NCBI GenBank assembly: GCA_000431275.1
Contig: HF989223.1
Span: 10,828-49,956, forward strand
Direction: 5' to 3'
DNA from: Prevotella sp. CAG:755
GTDB taxonomy: Bacteria > Bacteroidota > Bacteroidia > Bacteroidales > Bacteroidaceae
Length of the DNA: 39,129 bases
A program made the translations under genes and the position numbers. Below, piece after piece: positions 7,986-16,615 of the stretch (within the stretch, counting starts at the first letter, position 1; every line of letters begins with the position of its first letter). The notes beneath the pieces were generated by a model. It did no database searches. It saw nothing but the letters and a program-made list of their open reading frames with translations, and had not been told where the DNA came from.

Positions 7986-8090
7986 GACAGGAAAGACAGG
8001 ACGGCTGACAGAAGCTGCGGGAGCAGTGACCGTTTTTACGGAACGGCTGACAGGACAGGCGGAACCGCCAACAGGACGCCGCGGCCATCC
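7986..8090. repeat. 21-base-period array, site 2
   Basis: GAC cores at 7986, 8007, 8028 and 8049, then AAC at 8070, every step exactly 21 bases. Units begin GACAGGAAAGAC, GACAGAAGCTGC, GACCGTTTTTAC and GACAGGACAGGC and mostly end in ACGGCT or similar. It sits between two divergently transcribed genes. Confidence 0.8.
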
Positions 8091-8247
8091 GCCGGAAGCT
8101 CCGATGCGGCGACAATGCCCGCCAGAGCCTCAAAAAAAAGAAGCCAACAGCCGACGCGAGTGTTTTTTTGCGTATTTTTGTCCCGCAAGGAAGTGCATCC
8201 AAAAGATCTGGCTGGAAAGCCGAGGTTCGTCCCCCGCTTTCCATCCT

Positions 8248-8255
8248 TATTTTTG
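8248..8255 (+). promoter_or_regulatory. candidate -7 element for nadB
   Basis: TATTTTTG at 8248-8255 with TTC exactly 19 bases upstream, 33 bases before the nadB ATG. A second TATTTTTG at 8173-8180 is an alternative start giving a longer leader; the sequence does not decide between them. Confidence 0.45.
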
Positions 8256-8288
8256 CCGTCCCTGCAAAGGAAAACGTAACAAGAGAAA

Positions 8289-9878
8289 ATGGTACGGAAA
8301 TTCGACTTTTTAGTGATCGGCTCAGGCGTAGCCGGAATGAGCTACGCGCTTCAAGTGGCCGAGGCAGGAAAAGGGAAAGTAGCCCTTGTATGCAAGACCA
8401 CTTTGGACGAAGCCAATACGGCCAAAGCACAAGGAGGCGTCGCCTCGGTGACAAACCTCGAAGTGGACAACTTTGAAAAACATATCCGCGACACCCTCAT
8501 TGCGGGCGACTACATCAGCGACCCGCATGCCGTCGAGCAAGTGGTCAAAGGCGCTCCCGAAGGCATCAGGCGCCTCGTCGAGTGGGGCGTCCACTTCGAC
8601 AAAAACGCCGACGGGCAGTTCGACCTTCACCGCGAAGGCGGACACTCGGAATTCCGAATCCTTCACCACGCCGACGACACCGGCTTCGAAATCCAGCGCG
8701 GCCTCATCGAAGCCGTCCACAAGCACCCGAATATCACGGTGTTAGAGAATCACTTTGCGGTTGAAATCATCACCCAGCACCACCTCGGCGTCGAGGTGAC
8801 GCGGCGCACACCCGACATCGAGTGTTACGGCGCCTACATCCTCGATCCCGACACCAAGAAGATCGACACTTTCCTCTCGAAAGTCACCATCCTCGCCACG
8901 GGCGGCTGCGGCGCCGTCTATGCCACCACGACCAACCCCAACATCGCCACGGGCGACGGCATCGCGATGGCATACCGCGCCAAGGCCACCGTCAAGGACA
9001 TGGAGTTCATCCAGTTCCACCCCACAGCCCTCTTCCACCCCGGCGAGACACACCCGGCCTACCTCATCACCGAGGCCATGCGTGGCTATGGCGGCATCCT
9101 GCGGCTTCCGAACGGCGAAGAGTTCATGCAGAAATACGACAAGCGCCTCTCGCTCGCCCCGCGCGACATCGTAGCCCGCGCCATCGACAAGGAGATGAAG
9201 ATTCACGGACTCGACCACGTCTGCCTCGACGTCACGCACAAGGATCCCGAAGAAACGAAACACCACTTCCCCAACATTTACGCCAAATGCCTGAGCATCG
9301 GCATCGACATCACCCGCCAGTACATCCCCGTCGTACCCTGCGCCCACTATCTCTGCGGCGGCATAAAGGTTGACCTCGACGCTTGCACCAGCATCCGTCG
9401 CCTGTATGCCGTCGGGGAATGCTCGTGCACCGGGCTGCACGGCGGAAACCGTCTGGCCAGCAACTCACTCATCGAAGCCGTCGTCTATGCCGACGCCGCC
9501 GCCCGCCATTCGCTCGCCCACGTCGACGAGTACGACTTCAATACCGCCGTGCCCGCATGGAACGACGAGGGAACGCTCTCGAACGAAGAGAAAGTGCTCA
9601 TTGCCCAAGACGCGAAAGAGGTGGGGCAGATCATGTCGAACTACGTCGGCATCGTACGCAGCGACCTCCGCCTCAAACGTGCCTGGACGCGCCTTGACCT
9701 GCTCTATGAGGAAACCGAGGAACTCTTCAAGCGCGTCAAGGCCACGCGCGACATCTGCGAGCTGCGCAACATGATTAACGTGGGCTACCTCATCACCCGC
9801 CAAGCCATCGAGCGCAAGGAGAGCCGTGGCCTGCACTACACCATTGATTATCCAAAGCACGCCTATAATTATAAATAA
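8289..9878 (+). CDS. nadB: L-aspartate oxidase
   Basis: NadB oxidises L-aspartate to iminoaspartate, the first step of de novo NAD synthesis, using FAD and, in anaerobes, fumarate as acceptor. The 529-residue protein has the dinucleotide-binding GSGVAGMSYALQVAE near residue 10, the NTAKAQGGVASV segment, REGGHSEFRILHHADDTG, the flavin-site EFIQFHPTALF, ITEAMRGYGG, and the C-terminal IPVVPCAHYLCGGIKVD plus GLHGGNRLASNSLIEAVV. These are all diagnostic for the fumarate reductase/aspartate oxidase family, and the RGYGG/AHYLCGG context favours NadB. The partner nadA is present but 24 kb away on the other strand; nadC is not in the window. The galactosidase gene follows after 32 bases and may share its transcript. 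Confidence 0.95.
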   Translation: MVRKFDFLVIGSGVAGMSYALQVAEAGKGKVALVCKTTLDEANTAKAQGGVASVTNLEVDNFEKHIRDTLIAGDYISDPHAVEQVVKGAPEGIRRLVEWGVHFDKNADGQFDLHREGGHSEFRILHHADDTGFEIQRGLIEAVHKHPNITVLENHFAVEIITQHHLGVEVTRRTPDIECYGAYILDPDTKKIDTFLSKVTILATGGCGAVYATTTNPNIATGDGIAMAYRAKATVKDMEFIQFHPTALFHPGETHPAYLITEAMRGYGGILRLPNGEEFMQKYDKRLSLAPRDIVARAIDKEMKIHGLDHVCLDVTHKDPEETKHHFPNIYAKCLSIGIDITRQYIPVVPCAHYLCGGIKVDLDACTSIRRLYAVGECSCTGLHGGNRLASNSLIEAVVYADAAARHSLAHVDEYDFNTAVPAWNDEGTLSNEEKVLIAQDAKEVGQIMSNYVGIVRSDLRLKRAWTRLDLLYEETEELFKRVKATRDICELRNMINVGYLITRQAIERKESRGLHYTIDYPKHAYNYK

Positions 9879-9910
9879 AGCAAGATATTCACCTCAAACA
9901 AGCATTCAAC

Positions 9911-12397
9911 ATGACAATCCGACCTTTACTGCTGCTCGCCTTGTCGTTGACAGGCCTCCATGCCGCGGCACAACGTACGGAAACCGTGCTCGAACGCGGC
10001 TGGCGCTTCACGCTCCAAGACGACACGGCATGCATCGCGCCGGACTACGACGACCGCCGCTGGAAAGCCGTCACCGTGCCCCACGACTGGGCCATCACCG
10101 GTCCGTTCAGTTACCTCAACGACCGCCAGAACGTGGCCATCACACAGGACGGCCAAAAAGAAGCCATGGAACATGCAGGCCGCACGGGTGGCCTGCCCTT
10201 TGTGGGCACAGGATGGTACCGCCTCGACTTCGACGTGCCTGACTACCGCCCCGGCCGCCGCGTCGAGCTCCTCTTCGACGGCGCCATGAGCCACCCCCGC
10301 GTATATGTCAACGGCCACTACGCCGGCGGCTGGGAGTATGGCTACAACGCTTTCACCGTCGACATCACCCCATTCGTCAAAGCCGCCGGCAACACGCTTG
10401 CCGTCCGCCTCTACAACGAGACGGAGCAGTCGCGCTGGTATCCGGGTGCCGGCCTCTACCGCCATGTGCACCTGACCGTGACCGACAAGGCACACATCCC
10501 CACATGGGGTGTACAGGTGCTCACACCGCGTCTGACCGACAGCGAAGCCACCGTCGAGCTGCGCACTGCCGTCAGCATTCCAGGCCAGCGCAAAGGGTTC
10601 CGCCTCGTGACGGACATAGTCAACCCACAAGGTAAGACCGTGAGCACGTCCGACACCGACCTGTCAGGCACGACGGACAGCATTTCCATTCAACTCTTCA
10701 ACCTGATTGCTCCGCAACGGTGGGATTTGGAAACGCCTAACCTGTACCGCGCCGTGACGCGCCTCTACGACGGCAGCCGTCTCTGCGACAGCGTGACCAC
10801 CACGTTCGGCCTCCGCACCATCGAAATAGCCGCCGGAAAGGGCTTCCTGCTCAACGGGCGCGTCGTTAAGTTCAAAGGCGTCTGCAACCACGAGGACCTG
10901 GGCCCGCTGGGCATGGCCGTGAACGAAAGCGCGCTGCGACGCCGCCTCCTGCAACTGAAAGAAATGGGCGCGAACGCCATCCGCACATCGCACAATATGC
11001 CGTCGCCCGAACTCATCCGCCTGTGCGACGAAATGGGCATCATGGTCATGGCCGAGTCGTTCGACGAATGGCGCACGGCCAAGGTAGCCAACGGTTACCA
11101 CAAGTACTTCGACCAATGGGCGGAACGCGACCTGGTAAACCTCGTCCGCCACTTCCGCAACGCACCCTCCGTCGTGATGTGGTGCGTAGGCAACGAAGTG
11201 CCCGACCAGTACAACCAGACACAAGGACCGAAGATGACGCACTGGCTGACGGCCATCTGCCACCGCGAGGATCCCACACGGCCTGTCACGATGGGCATGG
11301 ACGCGCCGGATGCCGTAGTGGGCAACAACATGGCTGCCGCACTTGATGTCCCCGGGTTCAACTACCGTCCGTTCAAGTACCAGACCAATTACGACAAGTT
11401 GCCGCAAGGCGTCATCCTCGGCAGCGAGACAGCCTCGACCATCAGCGCCCGCGGCGTTTACAAGTTCCCCGTCACCCGCGGCGCCATGCGCAAGTATGAC
11501 GACCACCAGGCCTCGTCCTACGACGTGGAGCACTGCGGATGGTCGAACCTGCCCGAGGACGACTGGATCTGGCACGACGACAAGCCTTGGGCCATGGGCG
11601 AGTTCGTCTGGACCGGCCACGACTACCTCGGCGAACCGACGCCCTATTACTCCGACTGGCCCAGCCACTCCTCGCTCTTCGGCATCATCGACTTGGCCAA
11701 CATTCCGAAAGACCGTTACTACCTCTACCGCAGTCATTGGGCTCCCGAGAAAGAGACCCTACACGTCCTTCCCCATTGGACCTGGCCCGGACGCGAGGGT
11801 GAGGTGACTCCGGTATTCGTCTATACGAACCACCCGAGCGCGGAGCTTTTCGTGAACGGCGTGAGCCAGGGCCGGGTGACGAAAGATACGACTATCACCG
11901 TCGAAAACTCGGCGACGAAAGAGGACGAAGCCGCACTGACACGACAAAAACGTTACCGTCTGATGTGGCCTGACGTGAAGTATGAGCCGGGCACGCTCAA
12001 AGTAGTGGCCTACGACGCAGCCGGAAAAGCCGTGGCTGAGACCGAAGTGCACACCGCTGGCAAGGCCTACCGCCTCGAAGCCGTGGCCGACACGCTGCCC
12101 CTTCGCGCCGGCGGCCGCGACCTTTGCTACATCCGTGTCCGCATGCTCGACAAGGACGGCAACCTTGTCCCCGACGCCGGCCAGCTCGTCGAGTTCAGCG
12201 TGAAAGGTGCCGGCACATACAAGGCGGCAGCCAACGGCGACGCCACCTGCCTCGACCTCTTCCATGAACCGAAGATGCACCTCTTCAATGGCCAACTGAC
12301 GGCCATCGTCGCCACGACTGACAAGCCCGGCACGTTCACCTTCACGGCAAAAGCCAAAGGTGTGAAGGCCGCCTCAGTGAAGTGCACCGTCGAATAA
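9911..12397 (+). CDS. secreted glycoside hydrolase family 2 (beta-galactosidase type)
   Basis: A GH2 enzyme that would remove beta-linked galactose or a related sugar from plant or host glycans in the periplasm. The 828-residue protein starts with a signal peptide (MTIRPLLLLALSLTGLHAAA, cleavage before Gln21). A jelly-roll sugar-binding domain lies at about 30-200, an Ig-like domain at about 205-310 and a TIM barrel at about 315-600. The acid/base is Glu429 in MWCVGNEVPDQ and the nucleophile Glu506 in ILGSETASTISARG. The tail holds a DUF4982-like domain and a C-terminal bacterial Ig-like domain (about 710-828). No SusC/SusD genes are nearby, so it is not part of a visible polysaccharide utilisation locus. 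Exact substrate is unknown; beta-glucuronidase-type members look similar. Confidence 0.9.
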   Translation: MTIRPLLLLALSLTGLHAAAQRTETVLERGWRFTLQDDTACIAPDYDDRRWKAVTVPHDWAITGPFSYLNDRQNVAITQDGQKEAMEHAGRTGGLPFVGTGWYRLDFDVPDYRPGRRVELLFDGAMSHPRVYVNGHYAGGWEYGYNAFTVDITPFVKAAGNTLAVRLYNETEQSRWYPGAGLYRHVHLTVTDKAHIPTWGVQVLTPRLTDSEATVELRTAVSIPGQRKGFRLVTDIVNPQGKTVSTSDTDLSGTTDSISIQLFNLIAPQRWDLETPNLYRAVTRLYDGSRLCDSVTTTFGLRTIEIAAGKGFLLNGRVVKFKGVCNHEDLGPLGMAVNESALRRRLLQLKEMGANAIRTSHNMPSPELIRLCDEMGIMVMAESFDEWRTAKVANGYHKYFDQWAERDLVNLVRHFRNAPSVVMWCVGNEVPDQYNQTQGPKMTHWLTAICHREDPTRPVTMGMDAPDAVVGNNMAAALDVPGFNYRPFKYQTNYDKLPQGVILGSETASTISARGVYKFPVTRGAMRKYDDHQASSYDVEHCGWSNLPEDDWIWHDDKPWAMGEFVWTGHDYLGEPTPYYSDWPSHSSLFGIIDLANIPKDRYYLYRSHWAPEKETLHVLPHWTWPGREGEVTPVFVYTNHPSAELFVNGVSQGRVTKDTTITVENSATKEDEAALTRQKRYRLMWPDVKYEPGTLKVVAYDAAGKAVAETEVHTAGKAYRLEAVADTLPLRAGGRDLCYIRVRMLDKDGNLVPDAGQLVEFSVKGAGTYKAAANGDATCLDLFHEPKMHLFNGQLTAIVATTDKPGTFTFTAKAKGVKAASVKCTVE

Positions 12398-12438
12398 CCG
12401 GTCAGCCCGCCCGACACAGCGACGGACTGAACTGACAA

Positions 12439-12492
12439 CATGGAAGCGCCCTACCCGCTCCCTTTTGGGAGAACAGGTGGGGCGCTTTCATG
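12439..12492. terminator. nested inverted repeat after the galactosidase gene
   Basis: CATGGAAGCGCC (12439-12450) pairs with GGCGCTTTCATG (12481-12492) with one mismatch, and an inner CTCCC/GGGAG hairpin sits in the loop. There is no T-tract, so terminator activity is uncertain. Confidence 0.45.
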
Positions 12493-12513
12493 TTCCCGCC
12501 ACAACGGCAAGGA

Positions 12514-12650
12514 CAGGCAATCAGGGCAAAGAAATTCCGGACATCCGGGTTGTTTTTCCTGTCGGTACGACAAAAATTCCTACCGCACTGACAGCATTTT
12601 CCGTCAGCCATCCCCTTTTTCGCAGACGGCTGACCGTTTTTCCCTCTAAA
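12514..12650. repeat. 21-base-period array, site 3
   Basis: In this orientation units begin at 12535, 12556, 12577, 12598, 12619 and 12640, each with a TTCC-like start (TTCCGGAC, TTCCTGTC, TTCCTACC, TTTCCGTC, TTCGCAGA, TTCCCTCT). All steps are exactly 21 bases. A weaker unit precedes at 12514. It fills the gap between two convergent genes, ending just before the mutS stop. Confidence 0.8.
12603..12641 (+). terminator. hairpin plus T-tract inside array 3
   Basis: GTCAGCC (12603-12609) pairs with GGCTGAC (12628-12634), followed by CG and five Ts (12637-12641). On the plus strand this could end transcripts from the galactosidase gene. Confidence 0.5.
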
Positions 12651-12665
12651 CAGGACGCGCCACGG

Positions 12666-15278
12666 TTACGGCTTTCCGCCGACGAGGGCCTTTATCTCGT
12701 TGAGTTTGTTCAGGGCGTCGAGCGGCGTCAGGCGGTTGACATCGAGGTGAAGAAGTTCGTCGCGGATTTGGCTCAGCACGGGGTCGTCGAGCTGGAAGAA
12801 GCTCAACTGCACTCCGTCGGCCGGCGCGGCCTCCCCGGGCGTCGGAGTCGAGACGCCACCACTGTTATTGCGTTCCAGCTCACGGAGGATGACCTCAGCA
12901 CGTTCGACAATCGAACGCGGCATGCCTGCGAGGCGCGCCACATGGATACCGAACGAATGTTCGCTACCGCCAGGCACCAGTTTGCGAAGGAAGACTACAC
13001 GGCCGTCCACTTCGCGCACCGACACGTTGAAGTTCTTGATGCGGTCGAAGTGCTTGGTCATTTCGTTCAGTTCGTGATAATGTGTGGCAAACAAGGTGCG
13101 GGCATGACCGCGACGGCTTTCGTGGATGTGCTCGACTATTGCCCAGGCGATCGAAATGCCGTCATACGTCGACGTGCCCCTGCCCAGTTCGTCGAAAAGC
13201 ACGAGGCTGCGGCCCGTCAGGTTGTTCATGATGTTGGCTGCTTCGCTCATCTCGACCATGAACGTACTCTCGCCCACAGAGATATTGTCGCTCGCGCCGA
13301 CACGGGTGAAGATTTTGTCGACCATACCGATACGGGCGCTCTCGGCCGGGACGAACGAACCCACTTGGGCCAAGAGCGTGATGAGCGCCGTCTGACGCAG
13401 CAGGGCACTTTTTCCCGCCATGTTCGGACCTGTGATAATGATGATCTGCTGGCTCTCACTGTCGAGGAAGACGTCGTTGGCCACATAGGCCTCACCGGGT
13501 GGCATGAGCGTCTCGATGACCGGATGGCGGCCCTGACGGATGTCGATGACCAGCGAGTCGTCCACCACGGGGCGGACGTAACCCCGTTCTTCGGCCAGTA
13601 CGGCAAAGGCGTGTAGACAGTCGAGCTCAGCCACGACGGCGGCGTCGGCTTGGAGCGCCCCGATATGGCAGGCCGTCGCCTGCACCAGTTCGATGAAGAG
13701 ACGCTGTTCCAAGGCCAGGATCTTGTCTTCCGCACCGAGTATCTTCTCTTCGTATTCTTTCAATTCCTGCGTGATGTAACGCTCGGCGTTCGCCAGGGTT
13801 TGCTTGCGCACCCACTCGGACGGCACTTGGTCGCGATAGGTGTTACGGACTTCGATGTAGTAGCCGAAGACGTTGTTGTAACCGATTTTGAGACTACTGA
13901 TCCCCGTGGCTTCTGCCTCACGCTGTTGCATGTGAAGCAGGTACTCTTTGCTCGATGAGGAGAGCGAGCGAAGCTCGTCGAGTTCGGCGTTCACGCCGAC
14001 GGCGATGTAGCCGCCCTTTGCAGTCAGGGCCGGCGGGTCGGGACAGAGTTCGCGCGCAATGCGGTCGTGGAGGAGGACACAGGGGTCGAGCCGGCGCCCC
14101 ATGCGCCCGAGGGTGTCGTCATCGGCGGCCTCACAGGCGGTTTTGAGTGGAGCGATGGCTTCAAGGGCCATGCGGAGCTGCTGCATCTCGCGCGGCGAAA
14201 CGCGCCCCACAGCCACCTTCGAGACGATACGCTCCAAGTCGCCGATGGCGGGGAGGTGCGCCGCCGTTTCCGAACGGAAATCCGGGGCACGGAAGAAGTA
14301 GTCCACTACATCCTGGCGCGCTGTGACGGTTTTCAGGTCGCGCAGGGGAAAAAGCAGCCAGCGGTGGAGCAGTCGCGCCCCCATCGGAGTGAGCGTGCGG
14401 TCGACGACGTCGAGCAGCGAGGTGCCGCCCTCGCTCATTGGAGCAATGAGTTCGAGGTTGCGCACGGTGAACTTGTCGAGACGGACGTAGCGTTCCTCCT
14501 CGATGCGGCGGATGGCCGTAACGTGGCCGATATGAGTGTGCTGCGTGATGTCGAGATAGGCCAGCACGGCACCGGCGGCCACAACCGCAGCAGCCAGATG
14601 ATCGATGCCGAAGCCTTTGAGGTTCTTCACCTCGAAGTGCTTCAAAAGGCGTTCGCGGGCACCGGTTTCGGCAAAAGCCCAGTCATCGAGTTCGAAAGTG
14701 AAGTATTTCGTACCGAAATGCTCTTCGAGCTGACGGCGACGCCCATACTCGTAAAGCACTTCCTTCGGGGCGAAGTTGGAAAGGAGTTTGTCGACATACT
14801 CTGCCGTCCCCTCGCCCACAAGGAACTCGCCGGTCGAAATGTCGAGGAAGGCGACACCACATGTGCCGCGTCCGAAATGTACGGCGGCGAGAAAGTTGTT
14901 CTCCTTGCAGTTGAGCACATTGTCGGTCAGGGCGACACCGGGCGTCACCAGTTCGGTAATGCCGCGCTTTACCAGCTTCTTTGTAAGCTTCGGGTCTTCG
15001 AGCTGGTCGCAGATGGCGACGCGGTGACCGGCACGTATGAGTTTGGGCAGATAGGTGTCGAGCGCATGATGGGGGAAGCCGGCCATTTCGATGGCGGCGG
15101 CACTGCCTTTGTTGTTACGCCGCGTCAGCGTGATGCCCAGAACTTTCGATGCCGTGACGGCGTCGTCGCAATAAGTCTCGTAGAAGTCCCCGCACCGGAA
15201 GAGCAGCACCGCGTCGGGGTGCTGCGCTTTCAGGTCGTAGAACTGCTTCATCATGGGGGTCAGTTGGGCTTTCTCCAT
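12666..15278 (-). CDS. mutS: DNA mismatch repair protein MutS
   Basis: MutS recognises mismatches and starts repair. The 870-residue protein is full length. The mismatch-contacting Phe-X-Glu is in [10 protein letters not shown] (Phe32, Glu34). The ATPase has Walker [18 protein letters not shown] (about residue 615) and Walker B with signature [16 protein letters not shown] (about 690), followed by [11 protein letters not shown]. The C-terminus keeps the helix-turn-helix tail [20 protein letters not shown]. The start [17 protein letters not shown] is the family N-terminus. The SpoU-type methyltransferase gene lies 55 bases downstream... of its own start on the other side, that is, upstream of mutS in transcription, so mutS may be read from the same promoter. 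Its 3' end abuts array 3. Confidence 0.97.
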   Translation of the reverse strand: MEKAQLTPMMKQFYDLKAQHPDAVLLFRCGDFYETYCDDAVTASKVLGITLTRRNNKGSAAAIEMAGFPHHALDTYLPKLIRAGHRVAICDQLEDPKLTKKLVKRGITELVTPGVALTDNVLNCKENNFLAAVHFGRGTCGVAFLDISTGEFLVGEGTAEYVDKLLSNFAPKEVLYEYGRRRQLEEHFGTKYFTFELDDWAFAETGARERLLKHFEVKNLKGFGIDHLAAAVVAAGAVLAYLDITQHTHIGHVTAIRRIEEERYVRLDKFTVRNLELIAPMSEGGTSLLDVVDRTLTPMGARLLHRWLLFPLRDLKTVTARQDVVDYFFRAPDFRSETAAHLPAIGDLERIVSKVAVGRVSPREMQQLRMALEAIAPLKTACEAADDDTLGRMGRRLDPCVLLHDRIARELCPDPPALTAKGGYIAVGVNAELDELRSLSSSSKEYLLHMQQREAEATGISSLKIGYNNVFGYYIEVRNTYRDQVPSEWVRKQTLANAERYITQELKEYEEKILGAEDKILALEQRLFIELVQATACHIGALQADAAVVAELDCLHAFAVLAEERGYVRPVVDDSLVIDIRQGRHPVIETLMPPGEAYVANDVFLDSESQQIIIITGPNMAGKSALLRQTALITLLAQVGSFVPAESARIGMVDKIFTRVGASDNISVGESTFMVEMSEAANIMNNLTGRSLVLFDELGRGTSTYDGISIAWAIVEHIHESRRGHARTLFATHYHELNEMTKHFDRIKNFNVSVREVDGRVVFLRKLVPGGSEHSFGIHVARLAGMPRSIVERAEVILRELERNNSGGVSTPTPGEAAPADGVQLSFFQLDDPVLSQIRDELLHLDVNRLTPLDALNKLNEIKALVGGKP

Positions 15279-15333
15279 CGCGCTCGGCTTTTTCTGTTCT
15301 AACGTGTAAAGTTACGATTTTTCCGGGGACGGC

Positions 15334-15870
15334 CTATGTCGGAAAGGCCATTTTCTTACACATTTCCCACAAGACGATTCCTGCGCTGACCGATACGTTG
15401 AGCGAATGCTTCGTGCCGTATTGCGGAATTTCGACGGCGGCCGTACAGCGGTCCACGACATCCTGTGCCACGCCCTTGACCTCATTGCCGAGCACCACGG
15501 CATAGCGCCGTCCGGACACGAGTTCGAGGCGGTCGAGACGGACGCTCCCCTCGACCTGCTCGGCAGCAAAAACCTCGTAACCGTCAGCAAGCAATTCGTC
15601 GACCGCCGCAAGCGTATCGGGACGGTATGTCCAACTGACTGAATCCTCCGCCCCGAGAGCTGTCTTGTGAATTTCGGCCGACGGGGGGCAGGCTGTAATG
15701 CCGCAAAGATAAAGGCGCTCGATACGAAAAGCGTCAGCAGTACGGAAAACGGAGCCTACGTTATGCAGACTGCGGATGTTGTCGAGCACGACAGTGAGCG
15801 GCAACTTACTGGCACTGCGGAATTCGTCCACCGTCAGGCGGTGCATCTCTTCAACGGTGAGTTTGTGCAT
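15334..15870 (-). CDS. SpoU/TrmH-family RNA 2'-O-methyltransferase
   Basis: This family methylates the 2'-hydroxyl of tRNA or rRNA with SAM, using a knotted SPOUT fold. The ATG at 15870 gives 178 residues (MHKLTVEEMHRLTVDEF); an in-frame TTG at 15876 is possible. Motif 1 is VVLDNIRSLHNVGSVFRTADAF, motif 2 VVLGNEVKGVAQDVVDRC and motif 3 EIPQYGTKHSLNVSVSAGIVLWEM, all three in order, with the knot asparagine in SLNVSVSAG. The short length and lack of an N-terminal domain resemble TrmL/TrmH-like members; the target nucleotide is not decidable. Its promoter lies inside the 52-base repeat at 15893-15944, leaving a leader of under 20 bases. mutS follows 55 bases downstream. Confidence 0.88.
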   Translation of the reverse strand: MHKLTVEEMHRLTVDEFRSASKLPLTVVLDNIRSLHNVGSVFRTADAFRIERLYLCGITACPPSAEIHKTALGAEDSVSWTYRPDTLAAVDELLADGYEVFAAEQVEGSVRLDRLELVSGRRYAVVLGNEVKGVAQDVVDRCTAAVEIPQYGTKHSLNVSVSAGIVLWEMCKKMAFPT

Positions 15871-15892
15871 AGGCAAAGGGAGTATTTCTTGT

Positions 15893-15944
15893 GCAAAGGT
15901 AGTGTAAACGGGCGGAAAGAACGAGGAGTTGCCGCAGGAAACTC
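15893..15944 (-). repeat. 52-base promoter-bearing repeat, copy D
   Basis: Identical over all 52 bases, in inverted orientation, to 20042-20093. It ends in the -7 element TACCTTTG (15901-15894 on the minus strand), so it supplies the promoter of the RNA methyltransferase gene. The body includes GTTGCCGCAGGAAACTC (plus-strand reading). Confidence 0.9.
15894..15901 (-). promoter_or_regulatory. -7 element of the RNA methyltransferase gene
   Basis: TACCTTTG on the minus strand, 23 bases before the ATG at 15870. The upstream half of the promoter comes from the repeat body and does not contain a perfectly placed TTG. Confidence 0.6.
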
Positions 15945-15965
15945 AATGGAACAATGAAATGCAGT

Positions 15966-16340
15966 GGCGCCATTCATGACGCCCGGTGCAGGAACGGCAC
16001 AACCAGTCCGCCGCATTCCGCGCGGCGCCCAACGTTATGGCAGTGCGCAGTTGCCGCCGCAGCACGTAGGGGCGCCATTCATAACGCCCGGTGCCGGAAC
16101 GGCACAAGCAGTCAGCCGCATTCCGCCCGGCGCCCAACGTTATGGCAGTGCGCAGTTGCCGCCGCAGCACGTAGGGGCGCCATTCATGACGCCCGGTGCC
16201 GAGACGGCACAAGCAGTCCGCCGCATTCCGCCCGGCGCCCAACGTTATGGCAGTGCGCAGTTGCCGCCGCAGCACGTAGGGGCGCCATTCATGACGCCCG
16301 GTGCCGTAACGGCACAAGCAGTCCGCCGCATTCCGCGCGG
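15966..16340. repeat. 105-base tandem repeat, three full copies and one partial
   Basis: Units start at 15966, 16071, 16176 and 16281, period exactly 105 (the marker CATTC recurs at 15971, 16076, 16181, 16286). Each unit opens with the imperfect palindrome GGCGCCATTCATGACGCCC and contains AACGTTATGGCAGTGCGCAG. Copies differ by a few bases. Because 105 is divisible by three, reading frames stay open on both strands, but none has a promoter or a family match, so I regard the region as non-coding. Confidence 0.9.
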
Positions 16341-16364
16341 TACGGGCTGGCTGACGGCGGTGGT

Positions 16365-16490
16365 GTCGGATGAGACAGGTCGGCAGACGGGAAACCTTGG
16401 ACGGCTGATAGAAATTCTTAAATAACCGACAAAATTTACGAAACGGCTGGCTGGAAATTTCGTCAACGCACCTGGAATTTTCTATCGGTA
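16365..16490. repeat. 21-base-period array, site 4
   Basis: Cores at 16365 (GTC), 16386 (GAC), 16407 (GAT), 16428 (GAC), 16449 (GGC) and 16470 (ACC), exact 21-base steps. Bases 16376-16440 match the reverse complement of 19545-19609 at 59 of 65 positions by hand alignment; all six differences are transitions. Confidence 0.8.
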
Positions 16491-16557
16491 AACCACATAT
16501 TTCTGTCACGACATTGGGACAGCCGATTCGGGTGCCCTCTGTCTGGCAATCGGACAC

Positions 16558-16594
16558 AAAAAAATTGTCCCCGGAACCATAGTCCCGGGGACAA
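16558..16594 (-). terminator. terminator of the type IX cargo gene
   Basis: TTGTCCCCGG (16565-16574) pairs with CCGGGGACAA (16585-16594). On the minus strand the hairpin is followed by a run of Ts (16564-16558). It starts 22 bases after the stop codon. Confidence 0.85.
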
Positions 16595-16615
16595 CCTTAT
16601 GTGATGCTGGAATGC

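Noticed and set aside
7986..8090. 21-base arrays considered as CRISPR
   Set aside because: No constant repeat alternating with unique spacers of 30 bases or so, and no cas genes; units are adjacent and only loosely similar.
15943..16557. Long open frames on both strands through the 105-base repeats (up to 204 codons)
   Set aside because: They are open because the period is divisible by three; the products are low-complexity, run on both strands at once, and lack promoters or family resemblance.
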